A DNA stretch of 14,246 nucleotides from Campylobacterales bacterium (GCA_027009865.1 JALVCR010000064.1:1-14246), one strand, 5' to 3'; shown: positions 6,740 to 14,246, numbered from the stretch's first letter. Translations and numbers: made by a program. The notes: generated by a model from the letters alone, not told the origin.

Positions 6740-8311
6740 AGCTTCTATGCCAATTAAATCTAAACCTATTTTTATAGAAAGTGCAGTTACCGCAAAAACT
6801 TTTAGATATTTATCCTCATTTTTACTTCCTATAACTCTATGCTCGTTATAAAATTTATGCAAAAGAGCCGCAAGAGATTTTAGGTAATCTGTAACTTTTT
6901 GCAAAGATCTCGTCTTAAAAGCATCCTCCAAAATCTCAGGCAATAAAAACGAGGTGAAAAGAAGATTTTTAGAATCCTCATCCAGATTTTCAAGCTCTAC
7001 TTTGGATATATCCTCTATACTCTTTTTGCTCTTTTCAAAAACCTGATTTATTCTTGCGTGAGCATATTGAATATAGTAAATCGGATTTGAACTATCCTCT
7101 TTTTTCAGCAAATTTACGTCAAATTCCAAATGGGTATCGCTCTTTTTGCTAAGGAACATAAATCTTAAAGCCTCAGCTCCTATCTCTTTTACCACATCGC
7201 TCATTAAGATAAAATTTCCGGCTCTCTTGCTCATCTTAAAAGGCTCTCCCCCTTTTAAGAGAGATACCATTTGAGAGAGTATTATTTCCAATTTATTCTC
7301 ATCATACCCCAAAAATTTAACAGCAGCCTTAACTCTTGCTATATATCCGTGATGATCGGCTCCCCAGATATTTATATACCTGTCATACCCTCTTTGAAAT
7401 TTATCGTTATGATAAATTATATCTCCGGCAAGATATGTTGGTCTTTTATCTTCCCTTACTATCACTCTGTCTTTCTCATCCCCATATTTTGTGGATTTAA
7501 GCCAGATTTTTCCATCTTTTTCATAAACGGCATCGTTTGATTTTAACTTTTCAAAAACTTCATCCCACTTCTCATAGAGAGATTTTTCGCTGACAAAAGA
7601 GTCAAATTCAATCAAGACCTCTTTTAAATTGCTCTTTATAAGCTCCATCATCTCATCTTTGCCAAAGAGGCTTAGTTTTTCTATATTTTTTTCATCTTTG
7701 AAAATATCTTCACCAAACTCTTTTGCCGCTTTAAAAGCCAAATCGACTATATAATCGCCTCTATAAAACTCATCTGGCCAGGAAACGCTCTCTTTTAAAA
7801 TATTTTCCCTGCCCGCTAAAAAGATCGATAAACCAAGAAGATAGATTTGATTTCCGGCATCATTTATATAATATTCGGTAGTTATTTTATATCCAAGCCT
7901 TCTTCCAATTCTGCATAAAGAATCCCCTATAACCGCGCCTCTTGCATGCCCTATATGAAGGGGGCCTGTTGGATTTGCGCTTACATATTCAAGCAAAATC
8001 TTCTCATCATTATTATCGCTGGCAAATTTATCGGGATTTTCCAAAACGAAAGTTGCATATTCGTTTAAAAAATTATCGCTTAATTTAAAATTTAGATAGC
8101 CTCTAACAGGCTCTACCTTTTCAAAAATCTCCTCATTTTCAAACTTTTTAGCAAGTTCATCGGCTATAATCATAGGGGATTTTCTCAAAACTTTTGCTAA
8201 AGAGAAGGCTATCGGGGTTGCGTAATGACCGAAAGATAGATCTTTTGGTTTCTCTAAAACAAAATCCTCTCCCAAATGTTTCTTTAAAACTTCAGTTACT
8301 CTTCTCTTCAA
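6725..8311 (-). CDS. argS: Arginyl-tRNA synthetase
   Basis: This class I synthetase joins arginine to tRNA-Arg using ATP. The 528 residues match the usual campylobacterial length. The N-terminal Arg-specific domain (about 1-90) precedes the catalytic core. The signature HIGH lies at 119-122, within [21 protein letters not shown] (359-363) stands for KMSKS, as is normal in this group. The C-terminal DALR anticodon-binding domain starts near 410 ([14 protein letters not shown]). The start is a TTG at 8311: no in-frame ATG exists before residue 47, the N-terminal domain needs these residues, and AAGGTGAG (8317-8324) is placed correctly. The gene lies 15 bases after tatA and is probably co-transcribed with it. 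Confidence 0.97.
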   Translation of the reverse strand: MKRRVTEVLKKHLGEDFVLEKPKDLSFGHYATPIAFSLAKVLRKSPMIIADELAKKFENEEIFEKVEPVRGYLNFKLSDNFLNEYATFVLENPDKFASDNNDEKILLEYVSANPTGPLHIGHARGAVIGDSLCRIGRRLGYKITTEYYINDAGNQIYLLGLSIFLAGRENILKESVSWPDEFYRGDYIVDLAFKAAKEFGEDIFKDEKNIEKLSLFGKDEMMELIKSNLKEVLIEFDSFVSEKSLYEKWDEVFEKLKSNDAVYEKDGKIWLKSTKYGDEKDRVIVREDKRPTYLAGDIIYHNDKFQRGYDRYINIWGADHHGYIARVKAAVKFLGYDENKLEIILSQMVSLLKGGEPFKMSKRAGNFILMSDVVKEIGAEALRFMFLSKKSDTHLEFDVNLLKKEDSSNPIYYIQYAHARINQVFEKSKKSIEDISKVELENLDEDSKNLLFTSFLLPEILEDAFKTRSLQKVTDYLKSLAALLHKFYNEHRVIGSKNEDKYLKVFAVTALSIKIGLDLIGIEAKKRM

Positions 8312-8316
8312 TCTTT

Positions 8317-8324
8317 CTCACCTT
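8317..8324 (-). promoter_or_regulatory. argS: Ribosome site setting the TTG start of argS
   Basis: AAGGTGAG on the minus strand is 5 bases before the TTG at 8311. It lies in the 15-base gap after the tatA stop and supports the non-ATG start. Confidence 0.6.
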
Positions 8325-8326
8325 AA

Positions 8327-8557
8327 TTAAGCTTTTTTCTCATCCTCTTTCATTTGAGTTGTCTCAGCCTTGCTCTCACTCTTTTCTATCTTCTCTTTGG
8401 AAGATGAAACCTCTTCTTCATCCTCTTTCATAGCTTTTTTAAAATTTTTAATTCCGCTTCCAAGACCTTTTGCAAGCTCTGGAATCTTTTTAGCTCCAAA
8501 AAGCAACACTACAATAGCCAATATTATAAGCAATTCAGGCATACTGGGCATACCCAT
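8327..8557 (-). CDS. tatA: Sec-independent translocase subunit TatA
   Basis: This 76-residue protein is a subunit of the Tat pore, which moves folded proteins carrying twin-arginine signals across the inner membrane. It has the standard plan: a short periplasmic N-terminus, one membrane helix (about 8-20), the Phe-Gly hinge (20-21), the amphipathic helix [20 protein letters not shown], and a charged tail rich in Glu and Lys. I chose the ATG at 8557 because AAAGGAG stands 6 bases before it. A TTG at 8581 would extend the protein by 8 residues but has no site. The gene has its own extended -10 promoter upstream and is followed closely by argS. This small gene is more likely tatA than tatE or tatB. 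Confidence 0.93.
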   Translation of the reverse strand: MGMPSMPELLIILAIVVLLFGAKKIPELAKGLGSGIKNFKKAMKEDEEEVSSSKEKIEKSESKAETTQMKEDEKKA

Positions 8558-8597
8558 AACATTCTCCTTTAATATAATCAAAATATAATAACGGCTT

Positions 8598-8606
8598 ATT
8601 ATATCA
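8598..8606 (-). promoter_or_regulatory. Extended -10 promoter for tatA-argS
   Basis: The minus strand reads TGATATAAT, a perfect extended -10, about 41 bases before the tatA ATG. It separates tatA-argS from the upstream acidic protein-gmk pair, so the leftward block has at least two transcription starts. No -35 is clear. Confidence 0.55.
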
Positions 8607-8660
8607 AAAGAATCTAATTGAAAGGTAAAAGAGAGGAAAAATGGGAGAAATTATTAGAGC

Positions 8661-9275
8661 TTATCCCTCTTTCCAAGTTTGAATGAAATTTTCAAGATCT
8701 ACAAGAGAGGTTTTAAGTCTTGCCACTTTAGCTGCGCATAGAAGCTCTTTTAAAGCTTTTTGAAAATCATCGTTAATTATTAAAAAGTCATAATTTTTTA
8801 TCTCTTCTATCTCTAAAAGAGCATTTTTTATTCTATTTTGTATAATCTCTTTTGAATCGGTTGCCCTTTTTGAGAGTCTCTCTTTCAAAACGCTTAAAGA
8901 GGGAGTGGTTAAAAAGACAGAAGTTAAAATATTAGAAAACTTTCTCTTTACTATCTTCTGACCTTGCACATCAATATCAAAAACTACAAGCTTTCCCTCT
9001 TGTAAAGCCTTTTTAACAGGCTTTAGAGAGGTTCCGTAGTAATTGTCATGCACCTTTGCCCACTCTAAAAACTCGCCCTCTTCTATCTCCTTTTCAAACT
9101 GCTCTTTAGATATGAAATGATACTCTCTGCCCTCTTTCTCTCCCTCTCTCATCTCTCTTGTAGTGGTAGAGATAGAAAAATAGACATCATCGCATCTTTT
9201 TAGCATCTCGTTTATCAAAGAGCTCTTTCCGGCTCCGCTTGGACCGGAAATTACTAATATTGCGCCTTTCATCAT
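8661..9275 (-). CDS. gmk: Guanylate kinase
   Basis: Guanylate kinase makes GDP from GMP and ATP in the cytoplasm, an essential purine step. The 204 residues are standard. The P-loop is GPSGAGKSS (11-19). The GMP-binding part follows, with the STTTR motif and GREYHFISKEQFE. FDIDVQGQ and the LSKRATDS lid segment are also present. Two adjacent ATGs (9275 and 9272) both fit. The first overlaps the upstream gene by 4 bases (ATGA), the second by 1. No good ribosome site precedes either, which points to translational coupling with the acidic protein gene. The next gene, tatA, is 103 bases downstream. Confidence 0.97.
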   Translation of the reverse strand: MMKGAILVISGPSGAGKSSLINEMLKRCDDVYFSISTTTREMREGEKEGREYHFISKEQFEKEIEEGEFLEWAKVHDNYYGTSLKPVKKALQEGKLVVFDIDVQGQKIVKRKFSNILTSVFLTTPSLSVLKERLSKRATDSKEIIQNRIKNALLEIEEIKNYDFLIINDDFQKALKELLCAAKVARLKTSLVDLENFIQTWKEG

Positions 9276-10471
9276 TTTTTGCTTTTAAAACTGATAGTAA
9301 TATTTATCTCCATATCTTCCAAAACTTTTTTTATAATCTCAACCTTCTCCAAAGCCTCGGAAACGTTTCTTTGAACCTCTTCTTTTAGCTCTTCATCTTC
9401 TTTAACGCTCTTTTCTTCCTCTTTCTCTTTTAAAACAGCTTCCTTGGCAGTCTCACTCTCCACAAGGGAACTTAAACTGCTTTGGCTCTCCTTCTCTTCA
9501 GATTCATTCAAAGCTTTCAAAAGCATATCTTCGCTCAAAGATGAAAAATCATTTCCAATATCTATATTATCATCTTTTGACTCTTTCTCCTCTTTGGCGC
9601 CTTCATCCTCTTCTAAAATCTTTTTAACCTCTTTTATCTCTTCTTTATCTAAAACTCCCTTCTCTTCAACCTCTTCATCCGGTATTAAAACTTCTTCATC
9701 CTCTTTTTTAAGCTCATCAGCTATCTCTTTGGATATTTGATTTAAAACATCCTCCTCACTCTCTTGCAGCTCCATTTTCTCAGATTTTTCAAACTCGCTC
9801 TTATCTTCCTCTTTTAGATTAAAACTATCTAAAGAGAACTCATCCTCTACAAGCTCTTTTTCGTCTTTTTCCTCTTTTAAAGAGCTATCTTCTTGCATAT
9901 CCCCTAAATCTAAATCAAATTCATCTTTGTTAAGTTCTTCCTCTTTTAAATTATCCAAATCTTTAATCTCTATCTTTTCCAATTCATCATCCTCTTTATT
10001 AGATTTTTCTTCGATCTTCTCGCTCTCTTTTTCGAGATCTTTAAGATCAAAATTAAAATCGTCATCTTCTAAATCTTTTTCAAGCTCTTTATCTAAAAAA
10101 TTATCTTTTTCATCTTTTTTTTCATTTTCTTTAGATTCATTATGACTTTTTATCTCATCAAAAGAGGATGTTTTAATCAATTCTATAAAATCCGTAGGTA
10201 AGAAAGGCTTCTCTAAAACTATATCAACCCCATTAGGAGCGGAAACCCCTTTTGGAGAGATATACCCTAAAAGACCATATTTAAATTTTTCTTTTATTAA
10301 ATTAATAATATTTTCTTTATAAGAATCGCTATCTATAAAAATATAATCGTATTCATCGCCGCCTACTTCATTTAGATCTTCATTTTCTTCAATTTCTATA
10401 CCGTTTTTCTCGCAAGTTAGAGAGATAAGCCTTGATACTATTTTATTAGAATTTATAAGAAGAATTTTCAT
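9272..10471 (-). CDS. Highly acidic protein with an N-terminal receiver-like domain
   Basis: This 399-residue protein has three parts. Residues 1-100 look like a response-regulator receiver fold. The beta-1 strand is KILLINSN, Asp47 sits at the phospho-acceptor position after YIFI, and Lys88-Pro89 matches the conserved Lys-Pro. The acidic pair normally found at the end of beta-1 is Asn7/Asn9 here, so Mg binding and phosphorylation are doubtful. Residues about 110-345 are low-complexity and dominated by Glu, Lys, Asp and Ser, probably disordered or coiled. The last 35 residues (ending INITISFKSKK) look more ordered. From memory, C. jejuni has a comparable highly acidic protein upstream of gmk (Cj1178c), so this position is conserved. 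The stop overlaps the gmk start. GGAG precedes the ATG at 10471. Its function is unknown. Confidence 0.85.
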   Translation of the reverse strand: MKILLINSNKIVSRLISLTCEKNGIEIEENEDLNEVGGDEYDYIFIDSDSYKENIINLIKEKFKYGLLGYISPKGVSAPNGVDIVLEKPFLPTDFIELIKTSSFDEIKSHNESKENEKKDEKDNFLDKELEKDLEDDDFNFDLKDLEKESEKIEEKSNKEDDELEKIEIKDLDNLKEEELNKDEFDLDLGDMQEDSSLKEEKDEKELVEDEFSLDSFNLKEEDKSEFEKSEKMELQESEEDVLNQISKEIADELKKEDEEVLIPDEEVEEKGVLDKEEIKEVKKILEEDEGAKEEKESKDDNIDIGNDFSSLSEDMLLKALNESEEKESQSSLSSLVESETAKEAVLKEKEEEKSVKEDEELKEEVQRNVSEALEKVEIIKKVLEDMEINITISFKSKK

Positions 10472-10519
10472 TTTTACTCCATTTAAAAAGCTTGATATTC
10501 CAAAGCCCGATTTACGAAT

Positions 10520-10525
10520 TTTATA
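10520..10525 (-). promoter_or_regulatory. Weak candidate -10 box for the acidic protein-gmk unit
   Basis: TATAAA on the minus strand lies about 49 bases before the ATG at 10471. The surrounding gap (10472-10689, 218 bases) is AT-rich and also holds the facing promoter at 10628-10656. I see no other element there except a 12-base palindrome, TAAAAGCTTTTA at 10553-10564. Confidence 0.25.
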
Positions 10526-10627
10526 ATAAATTTATTTGATTTTACTTTAACATAAAAGCTTTTATTGCATTATCGTCCTTTTGAAATTAATTTTTTCATT
10601 TAGTTTTGATAAATTTTCTTTTACCTA

Positions 10628-10656
10628 TTGCTTAAAACAATCAAAAGTGATAGAAT
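10628..10656 (+). promoter_or_regulatory. Candidate promoter for the DUF937-DUF1508 unit
   Basis: The extended -10 TGATAGAAT spans 10648-10656. TTGCTT (10628-10633) sits 17 bases before the TAGAAT and is a partial -35. Transcription would begin near 10663, giving a leader of about 27 bases. Confidence 0.45.
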
Positions 10657-10689
10657 TTCTATATATATTTTCTAATAAAAGGACTTGCA

Positions 10690-11238
10690 ATGGATATAAT
10701 GAATATGATTTTCTCATCTTTACAATCTAACGTAACAGAAAAAATAGCCTCAAAATTTGGAGCAGATCCAGAAACTCTAAATCAGGTAATAGCATCCCTT
10801 ACCCCAAAACTTACAGAGGAAGTTAAAAATAAACTAAAAGATCCTAATGTAGATTCAACCCCGATTATCCAAAAAGCAACCGATCCGGAAATTCAGACAA
10901 TTGCCGAAAAAGCACAAGAGTATGTAGAAAAAGATGATATTGTAGATAAAGGAAACGAGCTTTTAGGATATATAACGGGCTCAAAAGAGAAAAGTAAAGA
11001 GATAGCCGCCCAAGTGGCCGATGAAACTGGATTTGATTTTTCTATGATAAAACAGCTGCTTCCAATGGTAGCGCCTATAGTGATGGGAACTCTTGGCAAA
11101 ACGCTATCTCAAAGCAACGCCGATGTTTCAGATGTTTCAAATGCTGAGAAATCTCTGCTTTCATTTTTGGATTTTGATAATGACGGAAGCATAATAGACG
11201 ATGTTATAGGGATGGCAGGAAAGTTTTTTAGATCTTAA
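10690..11238 (+). CDS. DUF937 domain protein
   Basis: This 182-residue protein has no signal peptide and is probably cytoplasmic. The N-terminal half is helical and acidic. The C-terminal half has the DUF937 signature: IKQLLPMVAPIVMGTLGK, then LSFLDFDNDGSIIDDVIGMAGKFF at the end. Residues 161-171 (D-x-D-x-D-G-S-I-x-D-D) have the spacing of a Ca-binding EF-hand or dockerin loop, though many DUF937 proteins share this tail. AAAAGGA ends 7 bases before the ATG. The DUF1508 gene follows after 15 bases, with its own strong ribosome site. The molecular role of DUF937 proteins is not known to me. Confidence 0.85.
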   Translation: MDIMNMIFSSLQSNVTEKIASKFGADPETLNQVIASLTPKLTEEVKNKLKDPNVDSTPIIQKATDPEIQTIAEKAQEYVEKDDIVDKGNELLGYITGSKEKSKEIAAQVADETGFDFSMIKQLLPMVAPIVMGTLGKTLSQSNADVSDVSNAEKSLLSFLDFDNDGSIIDDVIGMAGKFFRS

Positions 11239-11253
11239 AAAGGAGGAATAGAA

Positions 11254-11580
11254 ATGGAGGTAATTTTAAGGAAAAAGGAAGGAAGCTCCCCTTTTTCGTT
11301 TGTATTTAAAGACGGCGATAAAGTTTTGCTAAAAAGCGAAAATTATAAAGCAAAAAAGAGCGCTTTAAACGGTATAGAATCAGTTAGGAAAAATTCTCAG
11401 ATAGATTCAAGATATGAACTAAAAACCGCAAAAAACGGTAAATTTTTCTTCAATATAAAAGCTTCAAACGGCCAGATAGTAGCTACAAGCACCTTTTTTA
11501 ACAGCGAAGAGGAGAGAAAAGAGGCTATAGAGAAAATAAAAAAAGAAGCCCCAAACGCTTCATTAAAAGAGGAGCTGTAA
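11254..11580 (+). CDS. YegP-like protein, tandem DUF1508 repeats
   Basis: This 108-residue protein consists of two copies of the DUF1508 unit, about residues 1-52 and 53-104. Each has an F-x-F-x-K strand (FSFVFKDGD, FFFNIKASNG), a second strand with a Ser (LLKSENY, VATSTFF), and a helix rich in Lys and Ala. This is the plan of E. coli YegP, a small cytoplasmic protein of unclear role. AGGAGG within 11239-11247 is a near-ideal ribosome site. It is the second gene of the DUF937 unit and ends in its own terminator, with the stop codon inside the hairpin. Confidence 0.88.
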   Translation: MEVILRKKEGSSPFSFVFKDGDKVLLKSENYKAKKSALNGIESVRKNSQIDSRYELKTAKNGKFFFNIKASNGQIVATSTFFNSEEERKEAIEKIKKEAPNASLKEEL

Positions 11581-11590
11581 GCTCTTCTTT
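11566..11590 (+). terminator. Terminator hairpin containing the DUF1508 stop codon
   Basis: The arms are AAAGAGGAGCT (11566-11576) and AGCTCTTCTTT (11580-11590), 11 pairs with one G-U and the loop GTA. The TAA stop (11578-11580) spans the loop and the first base of the right arm. The following tract CTTCTTTAAT is only fairly T-rich. Confidence 0.6.
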
Positions 11591-11629
11591 CTTCTTTAAT
11601 CTGCTCTTTCAAAAAAAGATAAATTATTA

Positions 11630-11635
11630 TATAAT
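11630..11635 (+). promoter_or_regulatory. Candidate -10 box for the AAA+ ATPase gene
   Basis: A perfect TATAAT with TTTCAA (11607-11612) 17 bases upstream as a partial -35. It follows the DUF1508 terminator, so the ATPase is probably a separate unit with a leader of about 45 bases. Confidence 0.5.
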
Positions 11636-11671
11636 AGTCTTCCTATAAGAAAAGTTTATATAAATTACTAA

Positions 11672-11678
11672 AGGGGAG
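11672..11678 (+). promoter_or_regulatory. Ribosome site setting a TTG start for the AAA+ ATPase
   Basis: AGGGGAG lies 7 bases before the TTG at 11686. The next candidate, a GTG at 11695, is 16 bases away and so less likely. No ATG is near. Confidence 0.6.
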
Positions 11679-11685
11679 TAAATAT

Positions 11686-13416
11686 TTGAAATATGTGATA
11701 GATTTTTTGGAAAATAGAGATATAGAAAAAACACTTATATACTCTCAACTAAAATGCTCCAAAGAAGAGGCTGAAATTTTAAGATATCTTACAAAACAGT
11801 ATGTGGAAGGAAACGAAGAATCAAGCGTAATAGATATATTAAGCGAGCTTTTTTCCGTAAAAGAGTATCAATATTTAGAAAAACTCGTTTTAATAAAAAA
11901 TCTTTTGGAACTTGGATGGATAATTCAACACTCCCTAACTCAAACCAAAATTTCTGAAACCTCTCTTTTGGAGCTTTTAAATACAAGCGTATCTTTAAGC
12001 AGCTCTTTTTTAAATTTATTGGAAAAGGGAAATCTTGAACTCTCTTTGCCAGAAATCTCTCCCTACAGAGATCATTTAGAGTATTTAAAAGATCAATTTG
12101 CAAGAATAGATCTATATCAAAAAATAAGCTCTATTAGAAAAAATTATGCAAAGAACTCTTTGAATATAAACAGGTTAAAAAACCGCCTCTCTTCTCTTGA
12201 AAAGAGAATTGAAGAAAGGCTTAAAGTAACCAAAATTCCCATAGAAATAGAAAAGCTATTTAAAGAACACAAACTTGATACAAAAGAGAAGATAATATTT
12301 TTGGCTCTTTTAAAAGAGGAGTATTCGGGAGAGTTTGAGAATCTAAGAGATATGAACACATTAGTAGAGCTTGTAAGTTTTGACGATTACGAGAAAATAA
12401 AAAACAGAGCCCTCTTAGAAGAGGGAAGCAAACTTATAGAAAGCGGACTTATCGATTATGATGAGATGCTAACAGCTTTTGGAGGAGTGTCAAGAAGCTT
12501 TTACATAACCGAAGATATCCTATATAAAATCATTCATCCAAACAAAGAGAAGAGAAAAAAGAGAGTTAAACTCGATATGATTATAAAAGAACAGGATATC
12601 TTTGAGCTTATAGAGCCCAAAACTTCCTTAGACGATGTCGTTTTAAGCCAGAAAACAAGAGAAGTGTTAAACAATATCCTAAAACAGATGGATAAAAAAG
12701 TTCAAAACCTGCTAAAAGAGTGGGGAATCAAAGAGAAAAGAAAATCAATTGACGCAAAACTTATTTTTTACGGCCCTCCGGGAACTGGCAAAACAATGAC
12801 AGCCGTTAGTTTTGGCAAATCTCTTAAAAAGAAGATTTTAAGTTTTGACTGCTCTAAAATCCTATCCATGTATGTAGGAGAGAGCGAAAAAAATGTAAGA
12901 AAGATTTTCGATACCTATTACGATATTAAAGAGAAAACAAAAAGCGAACCGGTTTTGCTCTTAAATGAAGCGGATCAATTTTTAAGCGCAAGATCTACCG
13001 GCATTGGAAGCAGCGCCGATAAAATGCATAATCAAATGCAAAATATTTTCTTAGAACAGATAGAGAAATTTGAAGGCATCTTAATAGCCACAACAAATCT
13101 TTTGGAAAATATAGACCCAGCCTTTTCAAGAAGATTTGATTATAAAATAGCTTTCGAAAAACCAAACTTCAAAGAGAGAGTAAAACTTTGGCAAAAAATG
13201 TTACCAAAAAACGCACAATATGAAGAAAACTTTAACATAGAAACTCTTGCAAAATATGATTTAACCGGAGGGCAGATAAACATCATAATAAAAAATACAG
13301 CCCTTAGGGTAGCTGTTAAAGAAAACCCGATTTTTACGACTTCAGACTTCATTTCAATGATTCAAAGAGAAAAGAGCGGAACATTTGGAGAATCAAAATC
13401 TTTAGGTTTTATGTAA
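11686..13416 (+). CDS. AAA+ family ATPase, function unknown
   Basis: This 576-residue cytoplasmic protein starts at a TTG. The N-terminal 330 residues are not recognised; they are mostly helical, with a probable coiled coil near 150-200. The AAA+ module spans about 330-540. Walker A is GPPGTGKT (363-370, Lys369). The Walker B strand reads VLLLNEAD, with Asn427 in place of the usual Asp and Glu428 kept. Sensor 1 is TTN (Asn471), and the arginine-finger pair is Arg482/Arg483 in SRRFDYKI. GGQI (528-531) occupies the sensor 2 helix. The NEAD form of Walker B occurs in a known subgroup of single-AAA bacterial proteins, so it need not mean loss of activity. The gene has its own promoter and strong terminator, so the neighbours say little about its substrate. 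Confidence 0.85.
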   Translation: MKYVIDFLENRDIEKTLIYSQLKCSKEEAEILRYLTKQYVEGNEESSVIDILSELFSVKEYQYLEKLVLIKNLLELGWIIQHSLTQTKISETSLLELLNTSVSLSSSFLNLLEKGNLELSLPEISPYRDHLEYLKDQFARIDLYQKISSIRKNYAKNSLNINRLKNRLSSLEKRIEERLKVTKIPIEIEKLFKEHKLDTKEKIIFLALLKEEYSGEFENLRDMNTLVELVSFDDYEKIKNRALLEEGSKLIESGLIDYDEMLTAFGGVSRSFYITEDILYKIIHPNKEKRKKRVKLDMIIKEQDIFELIEPKTSLDDVVLSQKTREVLNNILKQMDKKVQNLLKEWGIKEKRKSIDAKLIFYGPPGTGKTMTAVSFGKSLKKKILSFDCSKILSMYVGESEKNVRKIFDTYYDIKEKTKSEPVLLLNEADQFLSARSTGIGSSADKMHNQMQNIFLEQIEKFEGILIATTNLLENIDPAFSRRFDYKIAFEKPNFKERVKLWQKMLPKNAQYEENFNIETLAKYDLTGGQINIIIKNTALRVAVKENPIFTTSDFISMIQREKSGTFGESKSLGFM

Positions 13417-13446
13417 AAAACTTACTCATACCTTCACCTTCCTCTT

Positions 13447-13479
13447 AAAGAGAGTGTATCGTTTCGTTACACTCTTTTT
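13447..13479 (+). terminator. Strong Rho-independent terminator after the AAA+ gene
   Basis: The arms are AAAGAGAGTGTA (13447-13458) and TACACTCTTTTT (13468-13479), 12 pairs with one G-U, a 9-base loop, and the T-run 13475-13479. It isolates the ATPase gene from the nuo operon. Confidence 0.8.
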
Positions 13480-13526
13480 CCTTCGAAAAATTACTTTTTG
13501 TAATAAATAAAAATTAATTCTTATTT

Positions 13527-13535
13527 TGATATAGT
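13527..13535 (+). promoter_or_regulatory. Candidate extended -10 promoter of the nuo operon
   Basis: TGATATAGT is an extended -10 with 5 of 6 matches in the hexamer. Transcription would start near 13542, giving a leader of about 53 bases before nuoA. The rest of the gap 13480-13594 shows no other element. Confidence 0.45.
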
Positions 13536-13594
13536 TATTTATCGCTATTATTAGGCTTAAATTTTCAAAACATTTTGTTATATAAGGATTGCAC

Positions 13595-13984
13595 ATGAGT
13601 CATATGATGGTCGCTCATCCATATTTTGGGGTTTTTCTGTTTCTAATCGTAACAGTTATCGCTTTTACGGCTACAACCGTATTGTCAAGATATGTAAGCC
13701 GAAAGCTTGCAAGACTCGATACGGAGAAACTGAAACTAACCATTTACGAATGTGGCCCGGAGGTTACAAAACAGCCAAACAAAATTTCAGCTCAGTTTTA
13801 TCTTTTTGCCCTCCTATTTATTCTATTTGATGTTGAAATAATTTTTATGTTTCCATGGGCAATAGATTTTAAAATCTTGGGATGGTTTGGTTTTGCCGAG
13901 ATGATTCTGTTTATTTTGCTACTTGCTATCGGATTTATTTATGCATGGAAGAAAGGAGCTTTAGAATGGCACAGCATCAAGTAA
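13595..13984 (+). CDS. nuoA: NADH-quinone oxidoreductase (complex I) subunit A
   Basis: This 129-residue membrane subunit forms part of the quinone-site region of complex I in the inner membrane. Three helices are visible (about 10-32, 66-88, 97-117). The matrix-side loop carries the conserved YECG (51-54) with Cys53. Helix 2 carries Asp79 and Glu81 in LFDVEIIF, conserved acidic residues of the family. I chose the ATG at 13595 because AAGGA (13584-13588) is 6 bases before it; a TTG at 13589 is too close to the site. The nuoB start lies 19 bases inside this gene, with its ribosome site in the nuoA coding sequence, so the two are tightly linked. It is the first gene of the operon. Confidence 0.96.
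   Translation: MSHMMVAHPYFGVFLFLIVTVIAFTATTVLSRYVSRKLARLDTEKLKLTIYECGPEVTKQPNKISAQFYLFALLFILFDVEIIFMFPWAIDFKILGWFGFAEMILFILLLAIGFIYAWKKGALEWHSIK
13952..13958 (+). promoter_or_regulatory. nuoB: Ribosome site of nuoB inside nuoA
   Basis: AAAGGAG lies 7 bases before the nuoB ATG at 13966 and within the last codons of nuoA. Confidence 0.7.
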
Positions 13985-14246
13985 GATATCTTCAAGAAGG
14001 CGGTTTGCCGGTGGTATTAACAACCGCCGACAAGATTTTGCAATGGGGAAGAAGCAACTCCCTTTGGGCGCTTACATACGGATTAGCGTGCTGCGCCATT
14101 GAGATGATGGCATCGGGAGCCAGCAGATACGATTTTGACAGGTTCGGAACTATCTTTAGAGCAAGCCCAAGACAGGCCGATTTGATGATAGTAGCCGGAA
14201 CTCTTACAAAAAAACATGCCGAATTTATAAGAAGATTATATGATCA
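13966..14246 (+). CDS. nuoB: NADH-quinone oxidoreductase subunit B, 5' part
   Basis: The first 93 codons are present; the gene runs off the right edge. Subunit B carries the N2 iron-sulfur cluster, which passes electrons to quinone. The adjacent cysteines Cys42-Cys43 in [10 protein letters not shown] are two of its four ligands; the others lie beyond the edge. [27 protein letters not shown] is the classic NuoB core, and the following [13 protein letters not shown] is a usual variant. The ATG at 13966 overlaps the end of nuoA by 19 bases and has a strong ribosome site. Other nuo genes (nuoC onward) are expected to the right. Confidence 0.97.
   Translation, partial: MAQHQVRYLQEGGLPVVLTTADKILQWGRSNSLWALTYGLACCAIEMMASGASRYDFDRFGTIFRASPRQADLMIVAGTLTKKHAEFIRRLYD

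Noticed and set aside
8627..8680. Possible hairpin after gmk using AAAGAG and CTCTTT
   Set aside because: The loop would be about 35 bases or more and the arms are purine/pyrimidine repeats common in this sequence.
9444..10145. Serine-rich open frames on the plus strand (9444-9740 and 9927-10145)
   Set aside because: They are the opposite strand of the acidic protein: Glu/Lys/Asp codons read backwards give Ser, Leu and Phe. They have no ribosome site.
10553..10564. Palindrome TAAAAGCTTTTA as an operator
   Set aside because: It is short, A/T rich and single; such palindromes are expected by chance in this composition.
12958..12975. Asn in Walker B as proof of a dead ATPase
   Set aside because: The NEAD form is seen in a subgroup of related AAA+ proteins, and the catalytic Glu428, Lys369 and arginine fingers remain.

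Overview
The window is AT-rich bacterial DNA that is best explained as a free-living member of the Campylobacterota (former Epsilonproteobacteria). Three things point there. The gene order argS-tatA-gmk-(highly acidic protein) matches, from memory, the Campylobacter jejuni block Cj1175c-Cj1178c. The ArgS protein is close in sequence to the campylobacterial form. The right edge opens a nuo operon with nuoA followed by an overlapping nuoB. I cannot name the genus from the sequence alone.

Layout. Positions 1-6612 are an envelope neighbourhood. It holds an exported alpha/beta-hydrolase (lipase-like) with a C-terminal DUF4214-like segment, cut by the left edge. A divergent outer-membrane beta-barrel protein ending in a SPOR domain follows. 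Next come a small four-helix membrane protein, an NfeD-SPFH (stomatin-like) pair translated back to back, and a large lipoprotein related to PhoX/DUF839. Positions 6725-10471 are a leftward housekeeping block: acidic pseudo-receiver protein, gmk, tatA and argS. It has an internal promoter in front of tatA. Positions 10690-13416 run rightward: a DUF937 protein and a YegP-like DUF1508 protein in one unit, then an AAA+ ATPase with its own promoter and a strong terminator. Positions 13595-14246 are nuoA and the first 93 codons of nuoB, the start of the complex I operon.

How the genes work together. The leftmost genes share an envelope location (outer membrane, peptidoglycan tether, inner-membrane microdomain, lipoprotein), but they lie in several transcription units and need not be one system. 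The argS, tatA, gmk and nuo genes are core functions. Hairpins with T-tracts, several with the stop codon inside the hairpin, separate the units. No tRNA, rRNA, CRISPR array, insertion sequence or phage gene was seen, and no gap between genes exceeds about 220 bases. I did not find a clearly new multi-gene system. The items most worth a second look are the barrel-SPOR fusion, the lipase-DUF4214 fusion, the PhoX-like lipoprotein that lacks the expected Tat signal and active-site cysteine, the pseudo-receiver acidic protein upstream of gmk, and the AAA+ protein with Asn in its Walker B motif.
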